Translations under genes and position numbers: made by a program
Source: Ardenticatenaceae bacterium
Lineage (GTDB): Bacteria; Chloroflexota; Anaerolineae; Promineifilales; Promineifilaceae
Assembly (NCBI GenBank): GCA_020634565.1
Contig: JACKBN010000002.1
Span: 620,001 to 684,000, forward strand
Length of the DNA stretch: 64,000 nucleotides
Reading direction: 5' to 3'
Notes under the pieces: generated by a model
Told to the model about the DNA's origin: nothing
What the model saw: only the letters and a program-made list of their open reading frames with translations
Database searches by the model: none
Shown here: positions 50,479 through 58,629 of the stretch, piece by piece
Numbering within the stretch: the first letter of the stretch is position 1
How the letters are laid out: every line of letters begins with the position of its first letter

Positions 50479-51995
50479 CAGTGCATCCCTCCCACAAACG
50501 TGCCAAACACCGTCTCCACATACAGCGACGGATTCAGCAGTTGATTAGCGGCCGTTTGGGCCACACCCAAGAAATATTCCGCGCCCAGCCCCAGCACGAT
50601 GGTGCAGGCAGCCAGCAAAATCACCGGCGCAAAACGAATGCCCCAACCAATGCCACGCGGCGGCAACGGCCGTTCCGTCATCTCTGGTTGGGCCTTCCAA
50701 TACGCCTGCGTCCAGATTTTAATCATCGAGTAAAGGGTCAGCAGGCTCACCAGCAGCGCCGTGGCCACAATCAGGTAAGATTGCGCCTCCAGCCCCGCCC
50801 GAATCAGCGTCAGCTTGGCCCAAAAGCCAGACAGCGGCGGCAACCCCGCCAGCGCCAGCGCCGAGACGAGGAACAGCCCCGCCAGCAGCGGCTGGCGCAC
50901 GTACAGCCCACCCAGCTTCTTCAAATCATAGGAGCCACCGATCCACTCAGTGATGCCGCTAATCAAAAAGAGGTTGGTTTTGGCAATGATATTGTGCACG
51001 ATGTACAGAATCGCCCCCGCCAGAGCCAGCGGCGTGAACAGCGCCAGACCCATCACCATGTAACCAATCTGGCTGGTGATGTGAAAGCTCAGGATGCGCC
51101 GATAATGATACTGCGACACGGCACCCAACCCACCCGTCACCATCGTCAGCGCAGCCAAAATGAGCAAGATGGCATGGGTATACGCCTGATCATGCACAAA
51201 CAGCAGGGTAAAAACGCGCACAATGGCGTACACGCCCACCTTGGTCAGCAACCCGGAGAAAATGGCAGAAACGGCCGTTGGCGGGGTATGGTACGCTGCC
51301 GGCAACCAGCTAAACAGCGGAAACAATGCCGCCTTAATGCCAAAGGCCACCAAAAACATCATCGCCAGCGTGGTCACCACGCCGACCGGAGCCGTGCGCA
51401 GGCGCATTGCCAAGTCGGCCATATTGAGCGAACCAGCCACGCCATACAAAATGCCTGCCGCCGCCAAAAACAGCGCCGAAGCCATCAGGTTCAGCGTGAC
51501 GTACTTGATCGCCCCTTCTAACTGCCGCCGCTCGCTGCCTAGCGCCAGCAGCACAAACGAAGCGATTAGCATCACCTCGAACCAGACGTACAAATTGAAG
51601 ATATCGCCCGCCAAAAAGGAGCCGCAGACGCCCATGAGCAAAATCTGGTAAAGCGGATAAAAACCCAGCCGCTGGCGCATCTCGTCGATATTAGCCAGCG
51701 AATACAATCCCACCGCCAGTCCCAGCAGCCCGGCCATCACCAGCATGATGGCGGCAAACAGATCGGCGTAGAGCGTGATGCCAAACGGCGCTTGCCAGTT
51801 ACCCACTTGCACCGCCTGCGGCCCGAAGCGCTCAATGCGCTGAAACAACAGCACCGTCACTACCAGCAACAAGCCAGAACCAATCAGGCTCACCACCCGC
51901 TGCAAATTGCGTTGGTGCCAGGAGAGCACCGCCAAAATGCCGGTGAGAAACGGCACCAAAATTGGCAAAATGAGAAGAAATTTGGTGGGTATCAT
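50478..51995 (-). CDS. mrpD: Na+(K+)/H+ antiporter subunit MrpD
   Basis: This 505-residue polytopic protein (about 14 helices) is related to the NuoL/M/N antiporter-like subunits of complex I. It has EVMLIASFVLLALG, the Lys-bearing helix GIKAALFPLFSWLPAAYHTPPTAVSAIFSGLLTKVG region (in pieces) and HNIIAKTNLFL. It probably forms one of the two proton/cation channels. It overlaps mrpC by 4 nt. Confidence 0.95.
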   Translation of the reverse strand: MIPTKFLLILPILVPFLTGILAVLSWHQRNLQRVVSLIGSGLLLVVTVLLFQRIERFGPQAVQVGNWQAPFGITLYADLFAAIMLVMAGLLGLAVGLYSLANIDEMRQRLGFYPLYQILLMGVCGSFLAGDIFNLYVWFEVMLIASFVLLALGSERRQLEGAIKYVTLNLMASALFLAAAGILYGVAGSLNMADLAMRLRTAPVGVVTTLAMMFLVAFGIKAALFPLFSWLPAAYHTPPTAVSAIFSGLLTKVGVYAIVRVFTLLFVHDQAYTHAILLILAALTMVTGGLGAVSQYHYRRILSFHITSQIGYMVMGLALFTPLALAGAILYIVHNIIAKTNLFLISGITEWIGGSYDLKKLGGLYVRQPLLAGLFLVSALALAGLPPLSGFWAKLTLIRAGLEAQSYLIVATALLVSLLTLYSMIKIWTQAYWKAQPEMTERPLPPRGIGWGIRFAPVILLAACTIVLGLGAEYFLGVAQTAANQLLNPSLYVETVFGTFVGGMH

Positions 51996-52339
51996 CGTGT
52001 TCTGTCCGTGGCGATTAGCTGATCCATGTCATCGGTGCCAACACGCTGATAAACGCGCCGGATGAGCACAATGGCAAACGCCTGCGCGCCAAAGCCGATG
52101 ACGATGGCGGTGAGGATGAGCGCCTGGGGCAGCGGGTCGGCCAGGCTGGTCAGGTCGATGCCTTCATGCAGCAGCGGCGGATTGCCCCGCACCAAATCGC
52201 CCATCGAAAAAATGAGCATGTTGGAGGCGTGCCCCAGCAGCCCCAAACCGATAATCAACTTCACCAAACTGCGCCGCCGAATCATGTACACGCCAGCGGC
52301 GTACAGCGTCCCGACAATAAGTGCCATAATAATTTCCAT
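51992..52339 (-). CDS. mrpC: Na+(K+)/H+ antiporter subunit MrpC
   Basis: This 115-residue protein has three helices and is homologous to NuoK, with the pattern KLIIGLGLLGHASNMLIF and DPLPQALILTAIVIGFGAQA. Both conserved membrane segments are intact. Its start overlaps the mrpB stop by 1 nt. Confidence 0.95.
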   Translation of the reverse strand: MEIIMALIVGTLYAAGVYMIRRRSLVKLIIGLGLLGHASNMLIFSMGDLVRGNPPLLHEGIDLTSLADPLPQALILTAIVIGFGAQAFAIVLIRRVYQRVGTDDMDQLIATDRTR

Positions 52340-52776
52340 TAGATTGTCTCCTCTCCCTGATCACCGTCTTCCTCGGCCAGCGTCAACATGATGAGCATGG
52401 TGACGCCAATGACGGTGGTGTACACGCCGATGTCGAACATGAGCGGCGTGCCCAGCTTGCCTAAAGCAGCAAACTCTGTGTGACCCCAAATAGAGGTCAT
52501 GAACGGCCGTCCCAACACAATCGGGGCAATGAGGCCGCTAGAAACGGCCGTTAGCAACCCCACCCCAATCAGCTTTAGCGGATCAAACAGCAGTACCCGC
52601 CGCGCTTCCGGCATCCCGTAGGCAAATCCGTACAGGGCAAATGCCGCCGAGGCCACTAAACCGCCAATAAAACCGCCACCGGGATCGTGATGACCACGGA
52701 ACAGCAAAAAGACGGAAAAAAGGAGCATCAGCGGCAGCAGGTAGCGCGTGGCCGTCGTCAAAATCAAGGAGCGCAT
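52339..52776 (-). CDS. mrpB: Na+(K+)/H+ antiporter subunit MrpB
   Basis: This 145-residue protein has four helices, with the MnhB signature LFRGHHDPGGGFIGGLVASAAF. It starts at 52776, overlapping the mrpA stop by 1 nt. It is a separate gene here rather than fused to MrpA. Confidence 0.95.
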   Translation of the reverse strand: MRSLILTTATRYLLPLMLLFSVFLLFRGHHDPGGGFIGGLVASAAFALYGFAYGMPEARRVLLFDPLKLIGVGLLTAVSSGLIAPIVLGRPFMTSIWGHTEFAALGKLGTPLMFDIGVYTTVIGVTMLIMLTLAEEDGDQGEETI

Positions 52777-55193
52777 CAGACGGCCTCCTTTTGCGGGGCG
52801 ATGGGTTCAGCGGCGGGATCGGGTTCAGTAACGGCCGTTTGCTCCGCCTGGGCCCGTTCCAGGTTAAAGGTGCGCGACTTGAGCAGCGCGTACACGCCAA
52901 TCGCCGCCACGGAGAGCACCGTGATTTCCACCATCGTGTCGAAGCCACGAAAATCGACCAAAATGACGTTGACCACGTTGTGCCCACCCGCCAGCGCTTC
53001 CGTATTGCGAATGAAATAATCGGCCAGCGCCGACGCGCCGCGCACGTGCACTGATTGGGCCATCAGCGTGAGGCCCGCCATGAGCAACCCCACCGCGGCC
53101 GCCACCACACCATCGCGCACGCGCGTGTGGCGCGAACTAAACCGGTCGAAGCGAGGCAAGCGATACAGCACCAGCACAAACAAGATCACAGTCAACGTTT
53201 CGATGGCAAACTGGGTCATCGCCAGGTCAGGCGCGCTAAACAAAATGTAGAAGACAGCAATGCTGTAGCCCACCACGCCAAGGGCAGCAACGGCCGTTAA
53301 CCGCGACTCCACCCGCACCACCACGCCAACGGCCGCCAGCAGCACCAGCGCCAAAATCACCTCCGGCAGGCGCAGCGGCGTCAGCTCCAGCCCTTCCCAA
53401 ACGATGTCCGTGCGGAAGGCCAGCGTACCGCCCACCAGCACCAGCGCCGAGACCAAGACGTACATGAGGTAGTAGCGCAGCTTGCCATTTTGGAATTTTT
53501 CGGTGAACCAGCCTGCCAGCCCCAACATGCCATCCAGCAGCCAGCCGTACCATTTTTCGGGACCCACACGGCGAACGGCCGTATCCAATCGCACCACCCC
53601 CGGCTGCAAGCGCGTATGCACCACAAACAGCCCCACACCGCCCAGCAAAGTCACGCCGCTCAGCGCCAGCATCGGCGTCAGGCCATGCCACAGCGCCAAA
53701 TGCACATGCAGTTCACTCCCCGCAATCGCCGAAACGGCGGGCGCAACCAGCGCCTCGCTAATCGCCTCGCTGCTGGCCAGCAGCCCCAGCAACAGCGCCA
53801 AACCGCCCAGCACAACCGGCCCCAGCCACATGTTGAACGGCGTTTTGTGGTGGGGATGTGCTTCTTTTGGCGAGCCGAAGAACGGCTGTATCAGCAAAAT
53901 CAGCGCCGCCGTGACCATTAAAATATTGGTCAGCAACAGCACGCCGGTAAGCAGTTGGGAGTAGAACGACAGCTCCAGCGTGGTCTCGTACATCAGCTCC
54001 TTGCCGATGAAGCCTAAAAACGGCGGCAAACCGGACATGGAAAAGGCGGCTAACAAAACGGCCGTAAACGTCCAGGGCATTTGCCGCCACAGGCCACCTA
54101 ATTCGCGCACGTCCCGCGTGCCCGTCTCGTGGTCGATGATGCCCGCCGCCATGAACAGCCCGCCTTTGTACAAAGCATGAACGAGGAGGAAGAGAACGGC
54201 CGTTTGCAACGCCAATTCCGTACCAATGCCAATTAGCAGCACCAACGTGCCCAAAGCGCTAATCGTCGAGTAGGCCAAAATCTCCTTCATGTCCGTCTTT
54301 TGCCAGGAGAGCCACGCGCCGAGCAGCGCCGTGACGGCTCCCACAATGGTGACGATGTAGAACCATTCGCTGCTTTGCCCCAGCGTCGGTTGCAAGCGGC
54401 CCAGCAGATAAACACCCGCCTTCACCATCGTGGCGGAATGCAGATAGGTGCTCACTGGCGCGGGGCCAGCCATCGCGTTGGGCAGCCAAAAGTGGAAGGG
54501 AAACTGGGCCGATTTGGTAAACGCGCCCAGCAAAATGAGTGCCAAAATCGGCAGGTAATACGGGCTTTGCAGAAGCGTCCCTGCCTGGGCGTGCAATTCT
54601 TGGAAGGAGCTGGTGCCGGAAACGGCCGTTAGCCCCACAAATCCAGCCAGCATCGCCAAACCACCGGTGCCCGTCACCAGCAGCGCTTGCAGCGCCGCCT
54701 TCTGCGATTTCTCTTTTTCATGGTAAAAGCCAATGAGGAAAAACGAAGCAATCGAGGTCAGCTCCCAGGCGATGAACATGAGGAAGATGTTGTCCGCCAG
54801 CACCAGCACCAGCATGGAAGCCATAAATATGAGGATGAAGGTGTAAAAACGGCCGATTGCTGGATTGCCCTGCAAATAGCTGCTGGCGTAAATAATCACC
54901 AGCGCGCCCATGCCGGTCACTACCAAAGCCAGGAACAAGCCCCACCCATCCACCACAAAGCTGAGGTTGACATTGAGGCTGGGCACCCAGGGGATATTTG
55001 CCGTCAAAATTTGTCCCTTGGCCACCTCATCCACCATTGTTAGAAATTGGACAAACAGGGCCAGCGGCAGCAGCGCCAGGAACCAGCCGGTCATCTGGCG
55101 CAGCACGCGGGTGAGCATGGGCACAATAAGCGAGAGCGTGTAGCCAGACAGCAGCGCAGGGACTAGTCCGGGATGAGCAATGGCGTCATGCAT
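52776..55193 (-). CDS. mrpA: Na+(K+)/H+ antiporter subunit MrpA
   Basis: This 805-residue protein starts at the ATG at 55193, with AAAGGAG upstream inside the end of the CBS gene; a longer open frame upstream is only the CBS gene read in another frame. About 20 helices form a NuoL-like antiporter domain (FMAWELTSIASFFLIGFYH, GAFTKSAQFPFHFWLPNAMAGPAPVSTYLHS in pieces, KEILAYSTIS). A C-terminal DUF4040/MrpB-like part (MTQFAIETLTVILFVLVL and DFRGFDTMVEI) follows. It is the largest subunit, coupling Na+ or K+ export to proton entry. Confidence 0.95.
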   Translation of the reverse strand: MHDAIAHPGLVPALLSGYTLSLIVPMLTRVLRQMTGWFLALLPLALFVQFLTMVDEVAKGQILTANIPWVPSLNVNLSFVVDGWGLFLALVVTGMGALVIIYASSYLQGNPAIGRFYTFILIFMASMLVLVLADNIFLMFIAWELTSIASFFLIGFYHEKEKSQKAALQALLVTGTGGLAMLAGFVGLTAVSGTSSFQELHAQAGTLLQSPYYLPILALILLGAFTKSAQFPFHFWLPNAMAGPAPVSTYLHSATMVKAGVYLLGRLQPTLGQSSEWFYIVTIVGAVTALLGAWLSWQKTDMKEILAYSTISALGTLVLLIGIGTELALQTAVLFLLVHALYKGGLFMAAGIIDHETGTRDVRELGGLWRQMPWTFTAVLLAAFSMSGLPPFLGFIGKELMYETTLELSFYSQLLTGVLLLTNILMVTAALILLIQPFFGSPKEAHPHHKTPFNMWLGPVVLGGLALLLGLLASSEAISEALVAPAVSAIAGSELHVHLALWHGLTPMLALSGVTLLGGVGLFVVHTRLQPGVVRLDTAVRRVGPEKWYGWLLDGMLGLAGWFTEKFQNGKLRYYLMYVLVSALVLVGGTLAFRTDIVWEGLELTPLRLPEVILALVLLAAVGVVVRVESRLTAVAALGVVGYSIAVFYILFSAPDLAMTQFAIETLTVILFVLVLYRLPRFDRFSSRHTRVRDGVVAAAVGLLMAGLTLMAQSVHVRGASALADYFIRNTEALAGGHNVVNVILVDFRGFDTMVEITVLSVAAIGVYALLKSRTFNLERAQAEQTAVTEPDPAAEPIAPQKEAV

Positions 55194-55659
55194 AGCTGGC
55201 TCCTTTGGCTTCTTGCATGGCGTAGGTGAGCAGGTCGTCGATGTGCAGGTCGTTGACAACACGGCCGTTTTCATCCACCACCGCCACCGCATCCTGGCTA
55301 GACAGCAACAGCGTGTCCAGGGCATCTTCTACGCTTTGCTCCACTGAAATGGTCATGCCCTGGCTGCTGGGAATTTGCAAATCGGCGGCCACGTGGGCAC
55401 GCGCCAGGCGGCGCAGCTTGCGTTCTGACAATTTGAAGGGCACATTGAGCAGGCCCAAATGCAGCCAACCCCAAATCAGCAGCTCTTTCAGATTCACCAC
55501 GCCAGCCAGCCGCTCCTGCTCATCAATCAGGAACACCGACTTGCGGGTTCGGTCGGCCAGCAGTTCTTCCAAAACCGCTTCCAACTGAGCATCTGGCGAC
55601 ACAAACAGCGCACGCTGCGGACTATTTTCAGCAATGACAGCTACGGGTAATTGATTCAT
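55186..55659 (-). CDS. CBS-domain protein leading the mrp operon
   Basis: This 157-residue protein starts at the ATG at 55659, with a GAGAGAAAG purine run before it. It contains two CBS motifs: about residues 20-75 (ALFVSPDAQLEAVLEELL, RTRKSVFLIDEQERLAGVV) and 100-150 (VEQSVEDALDTLLL, DAVAVVDENGRVV). CBS pairs bind adenine nucleotides or cyclic dinucleotides and gate many ion transporters. Its stop overlaps mrpA by 8 nt, so it may regulate the antiporter. Fold-specific ligand residues could not be judged. Confidence 0.85.
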   Translation of the reverse strand: MNQLPVAVIAENSPQRALFVSPDAQLEAVLEELLADRTRKSVFLIDEQERLAGVVNLKELLIWGWLHLGLLNVPFKLSERKLRRLARAHVAADLQIPSSQGMTISVEQSVEDALDTLLLSSQDAVAVVDENGRVVNDLHIDDLLTYAMQEAKGASYA

Positions 55660-55810
55660 CTTCTTTCTCTCTTCGCCCAATATTGTTAAAAAGCAAAAAC
55701 CGACCCTTCCCCAGGAAGCGTCGGTTAGACTCTGGTTGGTGCCTCGTCCGGGAGGCAACAAACTATTTTTTTGCAAGCAATAAACTTGGTGCAAAAATAT
55801 TGCACCATTA
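55660..55810 (-). promoter_or_regulatory. Leader RNA of the CBS-mrp operon with attenuator-like terminator
   Basis: Read on the minus strand, a 7-bp dyad (55788-55806) is followed by a hairpin GTTGCCTC/GAGGC-CAAC (55735-55759). A second stem of 13 bp with one mismatch (55698-55710/55714-55726) follows and runs directly into TTTTTGCTTTTT. That is an intrinsic terminator only about 40 nt before the CBS start codon. The CCAACC word between the stems could pair with part of the terminator as an antiterminator. I could not match a known ion riboswitch class from memory. The stretch 55811-55911 holds nothing I recognise. Confidence 0.65.
55698..55726 (-). terminator. Intrinsic terminator within the mrp leader
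   Basis: The arms are 55698-55710 and 55714-55726, with a 3-nt loop and one C-C mismatch. On the minus strand the stem is followed by T-runs at 55688-55697. It lies downstream of any promoter for the CBS gene, so it must be read through for operon expression. Confidence 0.75.
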
Positions 55811-55911
55811 CTAATTTAACTTACATTACGTCAGAAAGATATTGTGATTGTTGCGGAAAGTTCCCCGCTCCAATTGTCGATTATAAACAAATAAATGTTT
55901 CTTTTTGGCAT

Positions 55912-56202
55912 TTATTCGCAATTTGCACATTCAAAACCAATTTCATTAAAACTCTCGAGTAAATATTCAAAGACATAAGGACTCACGAAGGTAATCCAGC
56001 CCCAGAAAACCAGAAACCAAAGGCCAAACCACAGCTTGTTACGATAAACCGTTAACCAAATGATACCTGCTGTAAGCGGCAGATATAGTAGAAAAGCTAC
56101 CAAAGCGGTTTGCCAGTGCAAAAAAGCCAACGGCAATGCAATACCACTACAAGCAACTGTCAAAATGATCCAGGCTATTAAATCTTGCCGATTTCTTTTC
56201 AC
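55912..56202 (-). CDS. Small membrane protein, function unknown
   Basis: This 96-residue protein starts at the GTG at 56202, with AGGAG 6 nt upstream; a longer in-frame extension to 56307 lacks a ribosome site. Three hydrophobic helices fill residues 8-85, and the C-terminus ends FECANCE with a Cys-x-x-Cys. The region is more AT-rich than its neighbours and carries no ACGGCCGT copies, which could mean recent arrival. No family is recognised. Confidence 0.6.
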   Translation of the reverse strand: MKRNRQDLIAWIILTVACSGIALPLAFLHWQTALVAFLLYLPLTAGIIWLTVYRNKLWFGLWFLVFWGWITFVSPYVFEYLLESFNEIGFECANCE

Positions 56203-56321
56203 ATGATCTCCTATTTTTTCCAGTATAAAACCGTCAATCCAATTTGCAACAGCCACTTGACGCACCTGCATAGGCAAGGTAAAAATAATCATTCGCTTTA
56301 TTCGCAATTTTTGTTATTCAG

Positions 56322-56732
56322 ATGGATAATTTTTTTATGACTGATTTAACCGCTTACTACGAAACCGTAAAAGACAAAGGGAGCCTGCGCACCCTGGACC
56401 ATGCCCACCGCTGGAGTACGGCCGTTCTCAAAACACTCGGCTTTACCCTGGGCGGCAAAACCAAAAAGAAGCTGGCCAATGCTCTGCCCAAAGAGCTAGG
56501 CGACGACGTGAAGCGCGTCTTCTGGCTGGCCCACTTCAAAAATGACCAGCTCACCAGCCACGAATTCCAAAATCAAGTATCGCGGCGCAGCGGCAACAGC
56601 GACCCGCAGTTTGCCAAAATCCCGATTACGGCCGTTTTCCACGGCGTCAAGCAGATAGTCGATAGCAACGTTCAGCAAGCCGTCGCCGACGCCCTCTCGC
56701 CCGAAGTGCGCGAGCTGTGGGAAAACGCATAA
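56322..56732 (+). CDS. DUF2267-family protein
   Basis: This 136-residue protein starts at 56322 (or the ATG at 56337, giving 131 residues); neither has a clear ribosome site. It has two helical repeats with the family pattern of alternating AVLKTLGFTLGGKTKKKLANALPKEL and a second FHGVKQIVDSNVQQAVADALSPEVRELW. This is the DUF2267 arrangement. It has no signal peptide, so it is cytoplasmic. Members often accompany stress genes, but their function is unknown. Confidence 0.72.
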   Translation: MDNFFMTDLTAYYETVKDKGSLRTLDHAHRWSTAVLKTLGFTLGGKTKKKLANALPKELGDDVKRVFWLAHFKNDQLTSHEFQNQVSRRSGNSDPQFAKIPITAVFHGVKQIVDSNVQQAVADALSPEVRELWENA

Positions 56733-56812
56733 CGGTAATCGGTAAACCGTAATCAGTAATCGGTAACTCCCCACCGATCACCGATTACCGATCACCGATT
56801 ACCGATTACCCA
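56733..56812. repeat. Tandem and inverted GGTAATCGGTAA repeats
   Basis: Left-side units CGGTAATCGGTAA/CCGTAATCAGTAATCGGTAA are mirrored by ACCGATTACCGATCACCGATT units on the right around CTCCCCA. The block can fold into a long hairpin. There is no unique spacer, so it is not CRISPR. It fills the gap between the DUF2267 gene and the next gene. Confidence 0.65.
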
Positions 56813-56814
56813 GC

Positions 56815-58533
56815 GTGATTAACAGAAACGCAACGACAAAGGCAGATGATCACCACTGGCACAAAGCCAGCAAATGGATCATCTGTCTTTTTTTGTTGCT
56901 GCTGGCGGGCTGTGCCCAGCCGAATGTGAGCCAAACCGGGGCAACGGCCGTTCCTCTCACGCTCCAGGTTGATGGCCAAACCTTTAACCTCACCACCAAC
57001 AGCGCCACCGTGCGTGAACTGCTGGCCGAAGCGGGCGTGGAAGTCGGCGAGCTGGATGAAGTCGATCCGCCGTTGTTCACCCCTCTTACCCCTGAAATGT
57101 CCGTGCGCGTGGTGCGCGTTAGCGAGACGGTGGACGTCACCGAAGAGATCATCCCCTTTGAGCGCAAATTTGTGCGCACCGACACGATGAGCGCCGACGA
57201 CCCACCGCAAATTGTGCAGGCTGGGCAAAACGGCAGCAAAGAGATCACCATTCGCATCGTCTATCGCGATGGGCAGGAGGTGAGCCGCATCCGCACCAAC
57301 GAGGTGACCCTAACCCAGCCGCAGGACGAGCTGGTCATGATCGGCATTGGGGCCAACCGAGGCAATGTGGATTTTAGCGGCAGTCTGGCCATTATTTCTG
57401 GCGGAACGGCCGTTCTCATGCGCGGCAGTACGGCCGTTCCCGAAACGCTCAACACCGGCGAGGGTCTCGATGGCCGCGTCTTCACCCTGTCGCCCGACGG
57501 CGGCCAACTGCTCTACACCCGCGTCCTCACCGAGAGCGGCAGCTTTGGCAACAGTCTGTGGGTGATTGACACCCAGCGCGGCGCGCGCCCGCAAGAGTTA
57601 GGCGTTGAAAACGTGCTCTGGGCCGACTGGAATCCCAACCGCCTCAGCCCGTACCAAATTGCTTACACCACCGCCAATCCGGTAGACCAGCCACCCGGCT
57701 GGGAAGCCAATAATGACCTCTGGCTGGCGGATTGGTCCGACGATGCCGATTTTCTGTTTGAGCCAAGCCAGTTTATCGACACCTATCCAGCGCTGAATGG
57801 CTGGTGGGGTGGCAATTACGCCTGGTCGCCAGACGGCCGTATGCTGGCCTACGCCTACGCCAACGAAGTGGGGGTGATCGATACCTTCGCCGAAGAAAAT
57901 GCGTTTAAGCGGCGGCAACTGCAAGAGTTCACGGCGTACAATACCCTGGCTGATTGGGTTTGGGTGCCTACACTCACCTGGTCGCCAGACGGCCGTTTTG
58001 TGGCCCTCACCAACCACGGCAGCGACGATGATCGCACAATGGAATTCAACAGCTGGGTGTTCGATATCTTCTCCAGCCTCAACGTGCAGCTGATTGACCA
58101 GACCGGCATGTGGGGTCACCTGCATTGGGTCACCAATCCCGACGCGAGCAGCATCGCCTTTTTGCGCACGGCCGATCCGGTGGACAGCCTGCGCAGCAAC
58201 TACACCCTTTGGCTGATGGATCAGGACGGCAGCAACGCCCGCCAAATCTACCCACCGCTGGGCGAAAATAGCGCCTTCCCTCGCGACCGCCAATTCATGG
58301 CCTGGGGACCCAGCGGCCAGGACATCGCCTTCATTTTTAATGATGACTTGTTCGTGATGAATTTAGAAACATCGGTCGCCACCCAAATTACGGCCGATGA
58401 CTTGCCCGCCAGCCATCCCACCTGGGCGCCCTACGGCCTCGGCCTACGCGTTGGCCCAACCACGGATGATGACACCCCGCTCAATCTGGCCCCCACCCTT
58501 GAACCCACGCGCCAAATCCTCCCCACAGAATAA
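56815..58533 (+). CDS. DUF348-G5-PD40 beta-propeller lipoprotein
   Basis: This 572-residue protein has a GTG start at 56815 (no good ribosome site). A Lys-containing N-terminus precedes a signal ending LLAGC. After it, a DUF348 ubiquitin-like domain (LTLQVDGQTFNLTTNSATVRELLAEAG) is followed by a G5 domain (VTEEIIPFERKFVRTD, then KEITIRIVYRDGQEVSR). About six WD40/PD40 blades then appear (SPDGGQLLYTR, YAWSPDGRMLAYAYANE, LTWSPDGRFVALTNHG, DIAFIF). DUF348-G5 units usually sit on peptidoglycan-active proteins. Here they carry a propeller. It is likely a cell-envelope protein. Confidence 0.82.
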   Translation: MINRNATTKADDHHWHKASKWIICLFLLLLAGCAQPNVSQTGATAVPLTLQVDGQTFNLTTNSATVRELLAEAGVEVGELDEVDPPLFTPLTPEMSVRVVRVSETVDVTEEIIPFERKFVRTDTMSADDPPQIVQAGQNGSKEITIRIVYRDGQEVSRIRTNEVTLTQPQDELVMIGIGANRGNVDFSGSLAIISGGTAVLMRGSTAVPETLNTGEGLDGRVFTLSPDGGQLLYTRVLTESGSFGNSLWVIDTQRGARPQELGVENVLWADWNPNRLSPYQIAYTTANPVDQPPGWEANNDLWLADWSDDADFLFEPSQFIDTYPALNGWWGGNYAWSPDGRMLAYAYANEVGVIDTFAEENAFKRRQLQEFTAYNTLADWVWVPTLTWSPDGRFVALTNHGSDDDRTMEFNSWVFDIFSSLNVQLIDQTGMWGHLHWVTNPDASSIAFLRTADPVDSLRSNYTLWLMDQDGSNARQIYPPLGENSAFPRDRQFMAWGPSGQDIAFIFNDDLFVMNLETSVATQITADDLPASHPTWAPYGLGLRVGPTTDDDTPLNLAPTLEPTRQILPTE

Positions 58534-58549
58534 CAAACAAGCGCAGAAA

Positions 58550-58583
58550 AACGCTGATGCGAAAAATCTGCGTCATCAGCGTT
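58550..58583. terminator. Inverted repeat between convergent genes
   Basis: AACGCTGATG (58550-58559) pairs with CATCAGCGTT (58574-58583), and the flanks carry ATCTGCGT words. It lies between the propeller lipoprotein (ends 58533, plus) and the hydrolase gene (ends 58630, minus), matching the placement of 49311-49362. Confidence 0.55.
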
Positions 58584-58629
58584 AATCTGCGTCCCATTTC
58601 TTTGTATTGCACCAGGGCGAACGTTGTGG

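Noticed and set aside
50481..51521. 346-residue plus-strand frame opposite mrpD
   Set aside because: Reverse-complement shadow of a membrane protein; extreme His/Gln/Arg content.
55735..55759. Match to the nhaA-I (Li+) riboswitch because of the word GACGAGGC
   Set aside because: I cannot recall the consensus well enough, and a single word is not evidence. Only a leader with terminator is reported.
56733..56812. CRISPR-like repeat tract
   Set aside because: Units are about 10-13 nt with no unique spacers and form mirror halves, so it is a hairpin repeat.
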